From CAZGAH01 sp964523295 (GTDB taxonomy: Bacteria; Desulfobacterota; Desulfovibrionia; Desulfovibrionales; Desulfovibrionaceae), in contig CAZGAH010000012.1 of NCBI GenBank assembly GCA_964523295.1, positions 6,357 through 70,356 on the forward strand: DNA of 64,000 bases. Reading direction: 5' to 3'. Positions within the stretch are counted from its first letter, which is position 1; each line of letters starts with the position of its first letter. The position numbers were made by a program, and so were the translations under genes. Below, piece after piece: positions 19,062 through 27,335 of this stretch. The notes under the pieces were generated by a model. That model worked only from the letters and a program-made list of their open reading frames with translations, was not told the origin of the DNA and did not search any database.

Positions 19062-19420
19062 GAGCAAACTCCTGGGCGAAGTCCGGGCCCCAACCCCCCG
19101 AACCGCCGCCAGCCTTGACGCGCGTAAAGACCAGAAGCGATCACAGCGCCGCCTTCACGCGTCGCACCGCACCGCCGCGGCCTGATCGGGGAAGATTGTC
19201 GAAGGGTGGCAATGGCATCGGTACGCGCTGTCTGCTGAGGGAAATTTCGTAGCTGCTCGGGAGGCTGGCTGTCAAACGGTTTTTCCCGAGCAAAGGCGCG
19301 CTCAGTGACCGAGACGCCGCCTTCGGAGGTCACCTCGTCGCCGCAGATGGCCGTATTGTCTACGATCAACGAGGTGGGGGCCTCGGTGAAGGCGACCTGG
19401 AGTCGGGTTCGAAGGGCTAG
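19062..19420 (-). other. Region upstream of asnB with a possible gene remnant
   Basis: The minus strand is open from the IS boundary (19420) down to 19049. Its first part has GC-rich third codon positions, as a real gene would (FTEAPTSLIVDNTAICG, VSVTERAFAREKPFDS). The C-terminal part (after about 19200) reads as non-coding Arg/Gly-rich sequence. No family is recognised and no start with a ribosome site is seen. It may be a fragment whose 5' end was lost when the IS inserted. The promoter of asnB must also lie here. Confidence 0.3.
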
Positions 19421-19432
19421 ACCGAAGTTTTT
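19417..19432. repeat. Left terminal inverted repeat of the IS
   Basis: The 16 bases match the reverse complement of 21369-21384 at 14 positions, including an uninterrupted 11-base block (ACCGAAGTTTT). The exact outer edge is uncertain by a few bases. Confidence 0.7.
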
Positions 19433-21380
19433 TGTTATTTTGACGATATTATCCTGAATTTATTATTTTTTTGAAGAGAGTCTCGTTGCGCTACTGGGTA
19501 CAGTCCAGCTTTGTCCCCAGCAGGTCGAGAATTGTTTGCTGAAGCGTCGTTGGTCGGGTAACTTTGTAAAAGGGCATCGCTCCTTCCAAGCGAGGTTGGA
19601 TGGTATTTTTAACGATCGTTGATAAATAGCGCATGGCCTCCTTGTAACTTAGCACCGGAAGGCCGTGGTTTGTACATTTTTGCTGTGCCTTTTGATTCGC
19701 TGAAGAAGAACTCACGGCTGGAGCGACAATTGACTCTCGAAGTTTTTCAGCTTCATCCCTCTCATGATCTTCAAATAGTACTGACTCAAGTTTTTTCTTG
19801 ATATGCCACTCTACATAATAGGCAAGCATGTAAATAAAAATATGTGATTTGACTCGGTCTTCGAGGCGATGGTAGATTGGGCGCACCTCCAAATCGACCG
19901 TCTTGATACAACGAAAAGCGCGCTCAACGGAGGCCAGATTTTTGTACGACTTTACTGCTTCATGTTTATTCATAAACTCTGGGGAAACATTGGTGCGAAT
20001 AACACATATTCCATCCAGTGAAGATTCCTGTGCTATCTGCGCTTCATTCTGAGTATACAAAAAGTTGTTCTCCCTAATGTCCAATGTGAAGTGCTTCTCC
20101 ATCTTGTACTTTAATATTACTTTTCCAACACGAAGAGCTATCTTGTCCTTGCCTTTCAAAGGACGTTTTTCTCTGTTCACCGCGTTGACAATTTTTTCGA
20201 GTTCCTTTTCTGTCGCGTCAAGAAGTTCTTTCCGTTTTCTTGCACGTTCGGCCGCAAGAAGCGGATTGCGACATACAACCAAGCGCTCGCCTGGAAAATC
20301 TGGATCGCTGATCTCGGCAATATCTTTTTCGTCAAACAAGGAAAGTTGAAATGATTTGTCCGCTATTAGCGTCTTTATTTGCGCATTTCTCAATGCAGTG
20401 ATCCACTCAAAGCCTTTGTTCGGACGCAAGTCTTCTTGAATGCGCGCATTTGTTAGCATGCCTCGATCACCAACCAGAATGACCCTACTCAGCTTAAAGC
20501 GATCTCGAATCTTCTCTATTTGGCTTGATACAGTTTTCGGGTCTGCCGTGTTGTCTGCGAACACATCGACTGCAACAGGACATCCTAAAGAGTCTGTTAA
20601 CAATCCAATTACAATTTGAGGAGTCTCCTATTTGCCGTAACGCGAGTAACCAATCTTTGTGAGCGGGCACGAATGCCCTTCAAAATATGTTGACGTAAGA
20701 TCGTAGAGCACCAAAGCGCCATCGTGCAGGTGACGTTTTGCAAGAGCTGTCTCGATATGTGGTTGACGCTCCAAGAGCCAATCCATAGCTCCATAAAGTT
20801 CTGCATCGGTAACTGATTCAATTTCCAGAACATCAGCAAGCGTCGTCGATGCAGTTTCGGCCCGAAGAGCGCGGGCTGTGGCGATTTTTGACTGAGGATT
20901 GATGATCCGCGAGACAATCATTGCCAACGCCAGGCTTTTTTCACGGCAGTTTCTGGATAGCAGTAAGCGATCAAGCTTTAGGGACTTTATTTCTCCAATG
21001 ATTGCAGCAATGTGCCCGTGCGGAAGACTTCGAAGGATTTCATAATCATTAGCCCCCTCAGCCTCGGCCACCTTGGCGCCCTTAAGTAGGGCTCGAAACC
21101 TGACAACGAGTTCGGGGTCCCAGTTGGTGAGGTTCGCTATGGTTCGCTTTTTGACCTTTCCCTTTTCTCGATACACCTCGCGCAGCAGCGTGCAAGGGGG
21201 CGAATTCCTGTTTGGGACTGTTTCGATATACATGGGAATAAATAACCGAACAAGTCAGTAATATCAATGACAATGTTTAAATTTACATGGGTACATTTTT
21301 ACATGGCAATATTCAAATGCTGCAAAAAATATTTAAATGGTTAGAAGCGAAAAATGGGCGGAGAGCGCTAAAACTTCGGT
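19421..21380 (-). mobile_element. IS1634-type insertion sequence
   Basis: A 1.96-kb element of clearly lower GC than its surroundings. It carries one transposase of the IS1634 kind and is bounded by imperfect inverted repeats (CCGAAGTTTT on the left, AAAACTTCGG on the right). Left and right flanks share TAG directly outside the ends, too short to prove a target duplication. It lies between the asnB group and ilvC, so it does not break a recognised gene, although the possible remnant at 19062-19420 abuts it. Confidence 0.85.
19491..21233 (-). pseudogene. IS1634-family transposase with an in-frame amber codon
   Basis: One frame of 581 codons runs from 21233 to 19491 and is broken only by TAG at 20628-20630. 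The N-terminal half has the family start (YIETVPNRNSPPCTLLREVYREKGK, KKRTIANLTNWD) and LTSTYFEGH with the first catalytic Asp. The second half continues ETPQIVIGLLTDSLGCPVAVDVFADNT, VGDRGMLT with the second Asp, and a C-terminal YVEWHIKKKLE block holding the Glu. TAG most likely replaced AAG (Lys) in RYGK-K-ETPQ. Unless suppressed, the element cannot transpose by itself. Confidence 0.85.
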
Positions 21381-21384
21381 TTAG
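21369..21384. repeat. Right terminal inverted repeat of the IS
   Basis: Partner of the repeat at 19417-19432; the core AAAACTTCGGT at 21370-21380 is an exact inverted match. Confidence 0.7.
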
Positions 21385-21473
21385 ACAAATAAACACAGGC
21401 CAATGTCACAAAAATCCCAAAACGTCGGTTTCTTCATTTTTGGCAGTTGATGAAAACCGTAGCAGGCGGGAAG

Positions 21474-21507
21474 GCGTCCTGCCCGACATGCCCGCCGGGC
21501 AGGACGC
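21474..21507 (-). terminator. Strong hairpin after ilvC
   Basis: A perfect 12-bp stem (GCGTCCTGCCCG / CGGGCAGGACGC) with a 10-base loop lies nine bases past the ilvC stop. No U-run follows directly on the minus strand. It probably marks the 3' end of the ilv transcript or protects it from degradation. Confidence 0.6.
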
Positions 21508-21515
21508 GGAAGCGG

Positions 21516-22505
<990 letters not shown>

Positions 22506-22537
22506 CGAATGCTCCTTACTGTATAAGAGTACACGTC

Positions 22538-22577
22538 AAAAAAAAGTCCTCCGCATCCGGGGATGCGCGCTCAGGAC
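22538..22577 (-). terminator. Terminator-like hairpin between ilvN and ilvC
   Basis: On the minus strand an outer stem (GTCCT / AGGAC) encloses an inner CGCATC / GATGCG stem, followed at once by eight Us (22538-22545). This is the shape of an intrinsic terminator, 30 bases before the ilvC start. It could reduce ilvC expression relative to ilvBN or act as an attenuator. I see no leader peptide next to it. Confidence 0.6.
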
Positions 22578-22606
22578 GCAGCACGGCGCGTCGCCGCGGT
22601 TACCGG

Positions 22607-23095
22607 CTAGCCCGTCAGCTGCATCGTACGCTTGAGCGCGACGGTGCCCGTGCGGGCGATTTCCTTGATGCCGTAGCGCTGCAACAGGCTGATCAAGGCT
22701 GAGAGCTTGCCGTGATCCCCGGTGACTTCCACCGTGAGATCGGCAGGCGAGACATCCACGACCTTGCAGCGGAAGATGTCCACGATACGCAGAATATCGG
22801 CGCGTCGGGTGTCGTCCGCGTTGACCTTGACCAGCATCATCTCGCGCTCGACAGCCTGCATTTCGGTCAGGTCCACGACCTTGATGACCGTTACCAGCTT
22901 GCGCAGCTGTTTGACGATCTGCTCGATGATCTGATCGTCGCCCAGCGTGGTGATGGTCATGATGGACACGCCGTCTTCGAGCGTCGGCCCGACATTGAGG
23001 GTTTCGATATTGAATCCTCTTCCGCTGAACAGTCCGGAAATGCGCGAGAGGACGCCCGGTTCGTTTTCCACCAGAACGGAAAGCACGTGTCGCAT
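22607..23095 (-). CDS. ilvN: Acetolactate synthase small (regulatory) subunit
   Basis: The 162-residue protein has the N-terminal ACT domain (MRHVLSVLVENEPGVLSRISGLFSGRGFNIETLNVG) and the second C-terminal domain of this family (IVDVTGDHGK-like segment TVEVTGDHGKLSALI, ending GIKEIARTGTVALKR). It binds the catalytic subunit and confers valine feedback control; the Asn/Gly positions of the ACT effector pocket look normal. The start follows AAGGAGGAGC, 11 bases after ilvB stops. The length equals that of the IlvH/IlvN type. Confidence 0.96.
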   Translation of the reverse strand: MRHVLSVLVENEPGVLSRISGLFSGRGFNIETLNVGPTLEDGVSIMTITTLGDDQIIEQIVKQLRKLVTVIKVVDLTEMQAVEREMMLVKVNADDTRRADILRIVDIFRCKVVDVSPADLTVEVTGDHGKLSALISLLQRYGIKEIARTGTVALKRTMQLTG

Positions 23096-23106
23096 AGGGC
23101 TCCTCC

Positions 23107-24798
23107 TTACACCAGCAACATTTCGTTGAGCGAAGCGCCGGCCGGGACCATGGGATAAACGTTTTCTTCCTTGTCCACGCGTACGTCGACGATCACGGTT
23201 TTCGGCGAGGCAAAGGCTTTTTTGAGCACTCCTTCCAGTTCGGCAGCCTCCGTCACGCGGTAGCCTTCAGCCCCGTAGGCCTCGGCCAGCAGGACGAAGT
23301 CGGGCTGGGCATCCATGCACGTGGAACAGTAGTTCTTGGCGTAGAAGAACTCCTGCCACTGCCGGACCATGCCCAGATAGCTGTTGTTGAGGATGACGAT
23401 CTTGACCGGAAGGTCGTTGCAGACCGAGGTGATGAGTTCCTGGCTGTTCATCTGAATGGACCCGTCGCCGGCCACGTCGATGACGAGCTTGTCCGGAAAA
23501 GCGGCTTTGGCGCCGATCGCGGCGGGGAAGCCGTAGCCCATGGTGCCCAGGCCGCCCGAGGTGAGCAGGGTCCGGGGCTCGTGGTAGCGGTAGAACTGCG
23601 CGGCCCACATCTGATTCTGTCCGACCTCCGTAGCGATGATGGCCTCGCCCCGGGTCAATTCGTATATTTTTTCAATGACGAACTGCGGCTTGATGTGTCC
23701 GTTCCCTTTCTTGTAGCTGAGAGGATGCTGCTCGGTCCAGGTCCGTATCTGCGTGAGCCAGTCGCCATGTTTTTTCCCCCAGTCAACGCTCTCCAGCTTC
23801 GGTTCGATGACCTCGCGGAAGCCCTTGAGCGCCTCGCGGCAGTCGGCAACCACGGGGACATCCACGCGCACGTTTTTCCGGATGGACGTGGGATCGATAT
23901 CCACGTGGATGATCTTGGCGCCCGGGGCGAAGCTGCTCAGTTTGCCGGTCACGCGGTCGTCGAAACGCGCGCCGACGGCAATCATGAGGTCGCAGTTGTG
24001 CATAGCCATGTTGGCGGTATAGGTGCCGTGCATGCCCAACATGCCCATCCAGAGCGGATCGGAACCCGGAAAGCTGCCCAACCCCATCAGCGTCGCCGTG
24101 ACCGGAATGCGCAGGTTGCGCGCCAGCCAGGTCAGCTCCTCGTGCCCGTTGGAAGAAATCACACCACCACCGACGTAGAATACTGGTCGACGCGCCTTTT
24201 CCATCAGGTCCGTGGCCTTGCGCAGCTGATGAGCATTGGGCGTGATCGTGGGATTATAGCTGCGCATACTGATGCTTTCCGGGTAAGAGAACCGGGTCTT
24301 GGCCTGCAACACGTCCTTGGGGAGATCGACCAGCACGGGGCCCGGTCGTCCCGTGCGCGCCAGATAAAAGGCCTGCTTGATCGTCTGAGCAAGCGCTTTG
24401 ACGTCTTTCACCAGATAGTTGTGCTTGGTGCAGGGCCGGGTAATCCCGACGATGTCTACTTCCTGGAACGCGTCATTGCCGATCAGCGGCGTGGAGACCT
24501 GGCCGGTGAACACGACAATGGGAATGGAATCACAATAAGCATTGGCTACGCCGGTGACGGTGTTCGTCGCACCCGGGCCGGAGGTTACCAGGGCTACACC
24601 GACGCGTCCGGTCGCCCGGGCGTATCCGTCAGCCATGTGTACCGCCCCTTGTTCGTGCCGGACGAGAATGTGCCGTATCGGCGACTTCGGCAGATGGTCG
24701 TAAATGTCGATAATCGCACCGCCGGGAAAACCGAAGATGATGTCCACGCCTTCCATTTGCAGACATTCGAGAAAAATCTGCGCCCCGCTCAGCTGCAT
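23107..24798 (-). CDS. ilvB: Acetolactate synthase large subunit
   Basis: The start at 24798 (MQLSGAQIFLECLQMEGVD) follows GGAGGCGTAAC, which decides it over 57 upstream bases in frame. The 563-residue thiamine-diphosphate enzyme has the catalytic Glu in VRHEQGAVHMADGYARATG, the FAD-binding middle domain (DDRVTGKLSSFAPGAKIIHVDIDP) and the ThDP motif VIDVAGDGSIQMNSQELITSVCNDLPVKIVILNN. It condenses pyruvate with pyruvate or 2-ketobutyrate. It forms an operon with ilvN and follows two small conserved genes. Confidence 0.97.
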   Translation of the reverse strand: MQLSGAQIFLECLQMEGVDIIFGFPGGAIIDIYDHLPKSPIRHILVRHEQGAVHMADGYARATGRVGVALVTSGPGATNTVTGVANAYCDSIPIVVFTGQVSTPLIGNDAFQEVDIVGITRPCTKHNYLVKDVKALAQTIKQAFYLARTGRPGPVLVDLPKDVLQAKTRFSYPESISMRSYNPTITPNAHQLRKATDLMEKARRPVFYVGGGVISSNGHEELTWLARNLRIPVTATLMGLGSFPGSDPLWMGMLGMHGTYTANMAMHNCDLMIAVGARFDDRVTGKLSSFAPGAKIIHVDIDPTSIRKNVRVDVPVVADCREALKGFREVIEPKLESVDWGKKHGDWLTQIRTWTEQHPLSYKKGNGHIKPQFVIEKIYELTRGEAIIATEVGQNQMWAAQFYRYHEPRTLLTSGGLGTMGYGFPAAIGAKAAFPDKLVIDVAGDGSIQMNSQELITSVCNDLPVKIVILNNSYLGMVRQWQEFFYAKNYCSTCMDAQPDFVLLAEAYGAEGYRVTEAAELEGVLKKAFASPKTVIVDVRVDKEENVYPMVPAGASLNEMLLV

Positions 24799-24799
24799 G

Positions 24800-25030
24800 T
24801 TACGCCTCCAATGTTTTATATCTATCCAATATTGCCTGCATTTTGGTTTTTCCACTCAGTTTCTTTTTCTTGATTTCCTTTACTACCCGGTCTTCGCTCG
24901 GCGCCAGATAGGATTTCTTTTCCAGCTTTTCGAGCTGCTGCTCGTACAGCAGATGTTCCTCCCAGAGGACTTTCAGTTCCGCATCCTGCTCCAGATATTT
25001 TTGCAGTAACGCGCGCTCGTGCTCTTCCAT
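24800..25030 (-). CDS. DUF465 (YdcH-like) small protein
   Basis: The 76-residue protein (MEEHERALLQKYLEQD to the C-terminal KMQAILDRYK) fits the DUF465 family: a charged two-helix hairpin with the conserved Lys-rich turn EIKKKKLSGKTKM. The start at 25030 follows GGAGGCCTC. It ends only one base from the ilvB start, so it is in the same transcript. Function of the family is unknown. Confidence 0.75.
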   Translation of the reverse strand: MEEHERALLQKYLEQDAELKVLWEEHLLYEQQLEKLEKKSYLAPSEDRVVKEIKKKKLSGKTKMQAILDRYKTLEA

Positions 25031-25058
25031 GAGAGGCCTCCTGTTGGGGATTGAAGGT

Positions 25059-25427
25059 TCACCCCGCCTCGCCCACCGGCCAGACAGGTTCAGTTTCACT
25101 CTGAATAATCAAGGTTTTTCCACGACCAGTTCGTCCTTTTTCCACGGACACCTGGCCGGACTTCAGACCCAGGATACCGGACACGAAACGCACCAGGGCC
25201 TGGTTGGCCTTGTCGTCAACGGCAGGCGCCGCGATGCGCAGCTTCAACCGGCCCTGATACTCGCCAGCAGCTTCGCTTCGCTTCGCGCCCGGCTGCACCC
25301 ATACACGCAGTCGCCACTGCCCTGGTCCGGCAGGTTCGACATACTGCACGCGCGCCGCTTCGCCATCCGTCTCCGGACCGATACCACGCCGGGAGCCCTG
25401 GCCCCCGCCATCTTCTCCGCTCGTCAT
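25059..25427 (-). CDS. DUF167 (YggU) family protein
   Basis: The 122-residue product holds the DUF167 fold: LRVWVQPGAKRSEAAGEYQGRLKLRIAAPAVDDKANQALVRFVSGILG and the following KSGQVSVEKGRTGRGKTLII. The N-terminal 25 residues are a Gly-rich extension. The family is widespread, small and of unknown role. It is commonly found beside YggT genes, as here (YggT gene 118 bases upstream), and lies 28 bases before the DUF465 gene. Confidence 0.85.
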   Translation of the reverse strand: MTSGEDGGGQGSRRGIGPETDGEAARVQYVEPAGPGQWRLRVWVQPGAKRSEAAGEYQGRLKLRIAAPAVDDKANQALVRFVSGILGLKSGQVSVEKGRTGRGKTLIIQSETEPVWPVGEAG

Positions 25428-25545
25428 GCCCGTGCTCCGCCTGGAATACGCATCACGGAACAGGCAACCATTCCGGTTTCACGCAACAGCGCAAGCCTGG
25501 TTCCTGACCACGCGGAAAAACATTACGGATCGCTCCACCGACAAT

Positions 25546-25848
25546 TCAGCGCATCGTTGTCGACATCTGATAGAGCGACTGCACCAAAAACATCTGCACA
25601 AACTGTATTGCCAGCAGCAGCACCACGGGCGAGAGATCGAGCCCTCCGATAAATACGAACGGAAGCCAACGCCTGATGCGGTGGAATACAGGTTCGGTCA
25701 GGTTGCGCAGGATGCGCACCAGCGGGTTGTACGGATCCGGATTCACCCAGGATAACAACGCCGAAATGACGACCACCCAGAAATAAATCGACAACAGCGT
25801 GTTGACGATGGTCGCTATCGCCTGAAGCAGGTTTCCAAAAACAAACAT
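25546..25848 (-). CDS. YggT family membrane protein
   Basis: The ATG at 25848 follows CGAGGAGGGCGG, which decides the start; the open frame extends further but that part is not YggT-like. The 100-residue protein has two hydrophobic segments (about 8-32 and 67-90) around the family motif SALLSWVNPDPYNPLVRILRNLTEPVFHRIRRWLP. YggT proteins are inner-membrane proteins of unclear function, in some bacteria linked to osmotic response or division-site organisation. It heads the yggT-DUF167-DUF465-ilvBN run. Confidence 0.9.
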   Translation of the reverse strand: MFVFGNLLQAIATIVNTLLSIYFWVVVISALLSWVNPDPYNPLVRILRNLTEPVFHRIRRWLPFVFIGGLDLSPVVLLLAIQFVQMFLVQSLYQMSTTMR

Positions 25849-26059
25849 CCGCCCTCCTCGAAGCATTGGGAATGAGAACGCTTCCCGCCCTGGGATCGTA
25901 TTTTCAACGCGAACGGACAAAGAATCAAGAAAAAAATTCGTATCCGCTCGCCCGGCTGAATTTTTTCTACCAGGAAACACAATTCTACGCTCTGCAGATC
26001 GGGAATTGCCGACCAACGAAAAGATCAGCATATGGCCGTTTCATGCATCAGGGTGTCCG

Positions 26060-26087
26060 CCGGTCATGGCGACTAAAAAGTGACCGG
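26060..26087. repeat. Inverted repeat resembling an IS21-type end
   Basis: CCGGTCA and TGACCGG form a perfect 7-bp stem around TGGCGACTAAAAAG. GGCGACTAAAAAGTGACC is reminiscent of the terminal repeats of some IS21-family elements. No istA or istB gene is near, so at most this is a footprint. Confidence 0.35.
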
Positions 26088-26466
26088 AGGGAGTCTATGG
26101 GCCAAGCGCTCGCCGTCGGCTACCCTGTTTCTCCTTTTTTTGGGATGCACTCGCGAGTACGCAATTGACACTTTATCCAGTTAAGCCATAAAAGGTTTTG
26201 AATTTTCTTCTATTTAGACAACGGCATTTAACGAAAATACATATCCATTTGCGTGCTTGCACGCAATCCGTTTGTCAAATCGCTTTCTTGCCGTTTGATT
26301 CCATTCGTTGCATTCATCCTTTCACCTGCCAGGAGGAGAGGGCACCGCGGGGGCGCGACCCAAGCGCCGTGGCAGGAACAAAGACGGATGGACGTCCTTC
26401 GGTGCGGCCTTTCCTTGTCTCCTTCTTGCATCGGGATTGGTCCAAATGTGTTAAATCCCGTGGGTT

Positions 26467-26481
26467 GGGGGCAGAGCCCCC
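26467..26481. repeat. GGGGGC-AGA-GCCCCC palindrome
   Basis: A perfect 6-bp stem with a three-base loop. I recall this kind of G/C palindrome as a dispersed intergenic repeat in sulfate reducers; only a weaker variant is visible elsewhere in the window (near 47050). Confidence 0.4.
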
Positions 26482-26902
26482 GTATGGATTGTTCCCCTTC
26501 CTTTATACCTGTCTTTATACAGCCGCCCCCCGGACGGATCAGCACCTCCGCTGCCAGGCGACGTTTCGCTTCCTTCATGTCCGGCGCGTTCAGCACTCGT
26601 TTGGCGTTGATAAACGCTTTGGCAACGTCATCATACCGAACAGAAGCGGTGGCCAACAACCACGAAATTTACAGCATTTACGGGCACATTCGGTGCAGGG
26701 ATATTACCGCCGCCCTCTGATGCTCCTTCCGACAAGGTTCATAAATGTCATCCACTGCTTTATATATGTTTTTTTAAAATGCCAAGGTGCTATCAAAAGT
26801 CCTACTCGGTGAATGTCCATGTTTTATCGACAAAATATACATATGGTGCATAGTCCCTCGTAATCAGTCGCTCCGACTAGCTGATATCAACTGCAAAATA
26901 TT

Positions 26903-26920
26903 AAATGCAATTTTGCATTT
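26903..26920. repeat. AT-rich perfect inverted repeat
   Basis: AAATGCAA and TTGCATTT are exact inverted copies separated by two bases, in the most AT-rich part of this region. A protein-binding site or decayed element end is possible. Confidence 0.35.
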
Positions 26921-26934
26921 TCATGAAACATTGA

Positions 26935-26975
26935 GCATTGTTGCGCGGCAGAGCCTTGTTTCAAGACAACAATGC
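26935..26975 (-). terminator. Hairpin downstream of the SemiSWEET gene
   Basis: GCATTGTTG and CAACAATGC form a perfect 9-bp stem with a 23-base loop, 52 bases beyond the stop of the minus-strand transporter gene. There is no U-run. It may be a transcript end. Confidence 0.35.
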
Positions 26976-27027
26976 GTTAAGGCCTGCCTGTCAGGCTGCA
27001 ACCGCCGTGTCGATCAGTCGAAGCGTC

Positions 27028-27291
27028 TCAGCCCTTGGCGTCGAAGCGCAATTTCATGATGATGATCACGAGCACCAGCAGCAACGAGACTGCGTTGGCT
27101 ATGATGATGGGCTGTTCTCTCAGGCGGATGCCGTATACCAGCCAGAGGGAGATGCCGCAGAAGTAGATGCAGAAGGTGGGCAGGGAGATGTCATGGACGG
27201 AGCGGGTGCGCCAGACGCGCCAGGCCTGGGGAAAAAAGGCGATGGTCGTCAGGATTCCGGCGATATAGCCAATAAGGGTGGTTGCGCTCAT
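27028..27291 (-). CDS. SemiSWEET-type sugar transporter
   Basis: The 87-residue protein is a single triple-helix bundle with three hydrophobic segments (about 5-23, 38-55 and 63-80) and the PQ motif in IAFFPQAWRVWRTRS, the hallmark of the SemiSWEET/PQ-loop family. Such proteins work as dimers and passively carry sugars. It lies 44 bases downstream of the GGDEF gene on the same strand, so it is probably the last gene of an HDOD-GGDEF-SemiSWEET operon. Confidence 0.88.
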   Translation of the reverse strand: MSATTLIGYIAGILTTIAFFPQAWRVWRTRSVHDISLPTFCIYFCGISLWLVYGIRLREQPIIIANAVSLLLVLVIIIMKLRFDAKG

Positions 27292-27335
27292 GATGGATCA
27301 CGGGGGAAATGAGGTGAGGTAACGAGTGTGCTTTT

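Larger units (their letters stand above)
25849..27027. other. 1.2-kb gene-poor, decayed region
   Basis: No intact gene is supported. A minus-strand frame from 26659 begins with protein-like sequence (AFINAKRVLNAPDMKEAKRR) but turns into simple hairpin sequence after about 40 codons, so it may be the end of a degraded gene. GC content falls toward 26760-26960. Several inverted repeats lie here and are listed separately. The stretch looks like an insertion-deletion scar between the yggT-ilv genes and the SemiSWEET operon. Confidence 0.5.

Noticed and set aside
16119..19118. A 999-codon plus-strand open frame opposite the glycosyltransferase and asnB
   Set aside because: It is antisense to two clearly recognised genes, runs through the N-gap, is rich in Arg/Gln/His/Gly, and has no domain. 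High GC gives such long shadows.
19491..20603. Two independent transposase genes in the IS
   Set aside because: Both halves lie in one frame, match consecutive parts of one family and are separated only by a TAG codon.
26228..26659. A 143-codon minus-strand gene
   Set aside because: Only the first 40 codons look protein-like; the rest crosses the G/C palindrome and simple sequence, so at most it is a gene remnant.
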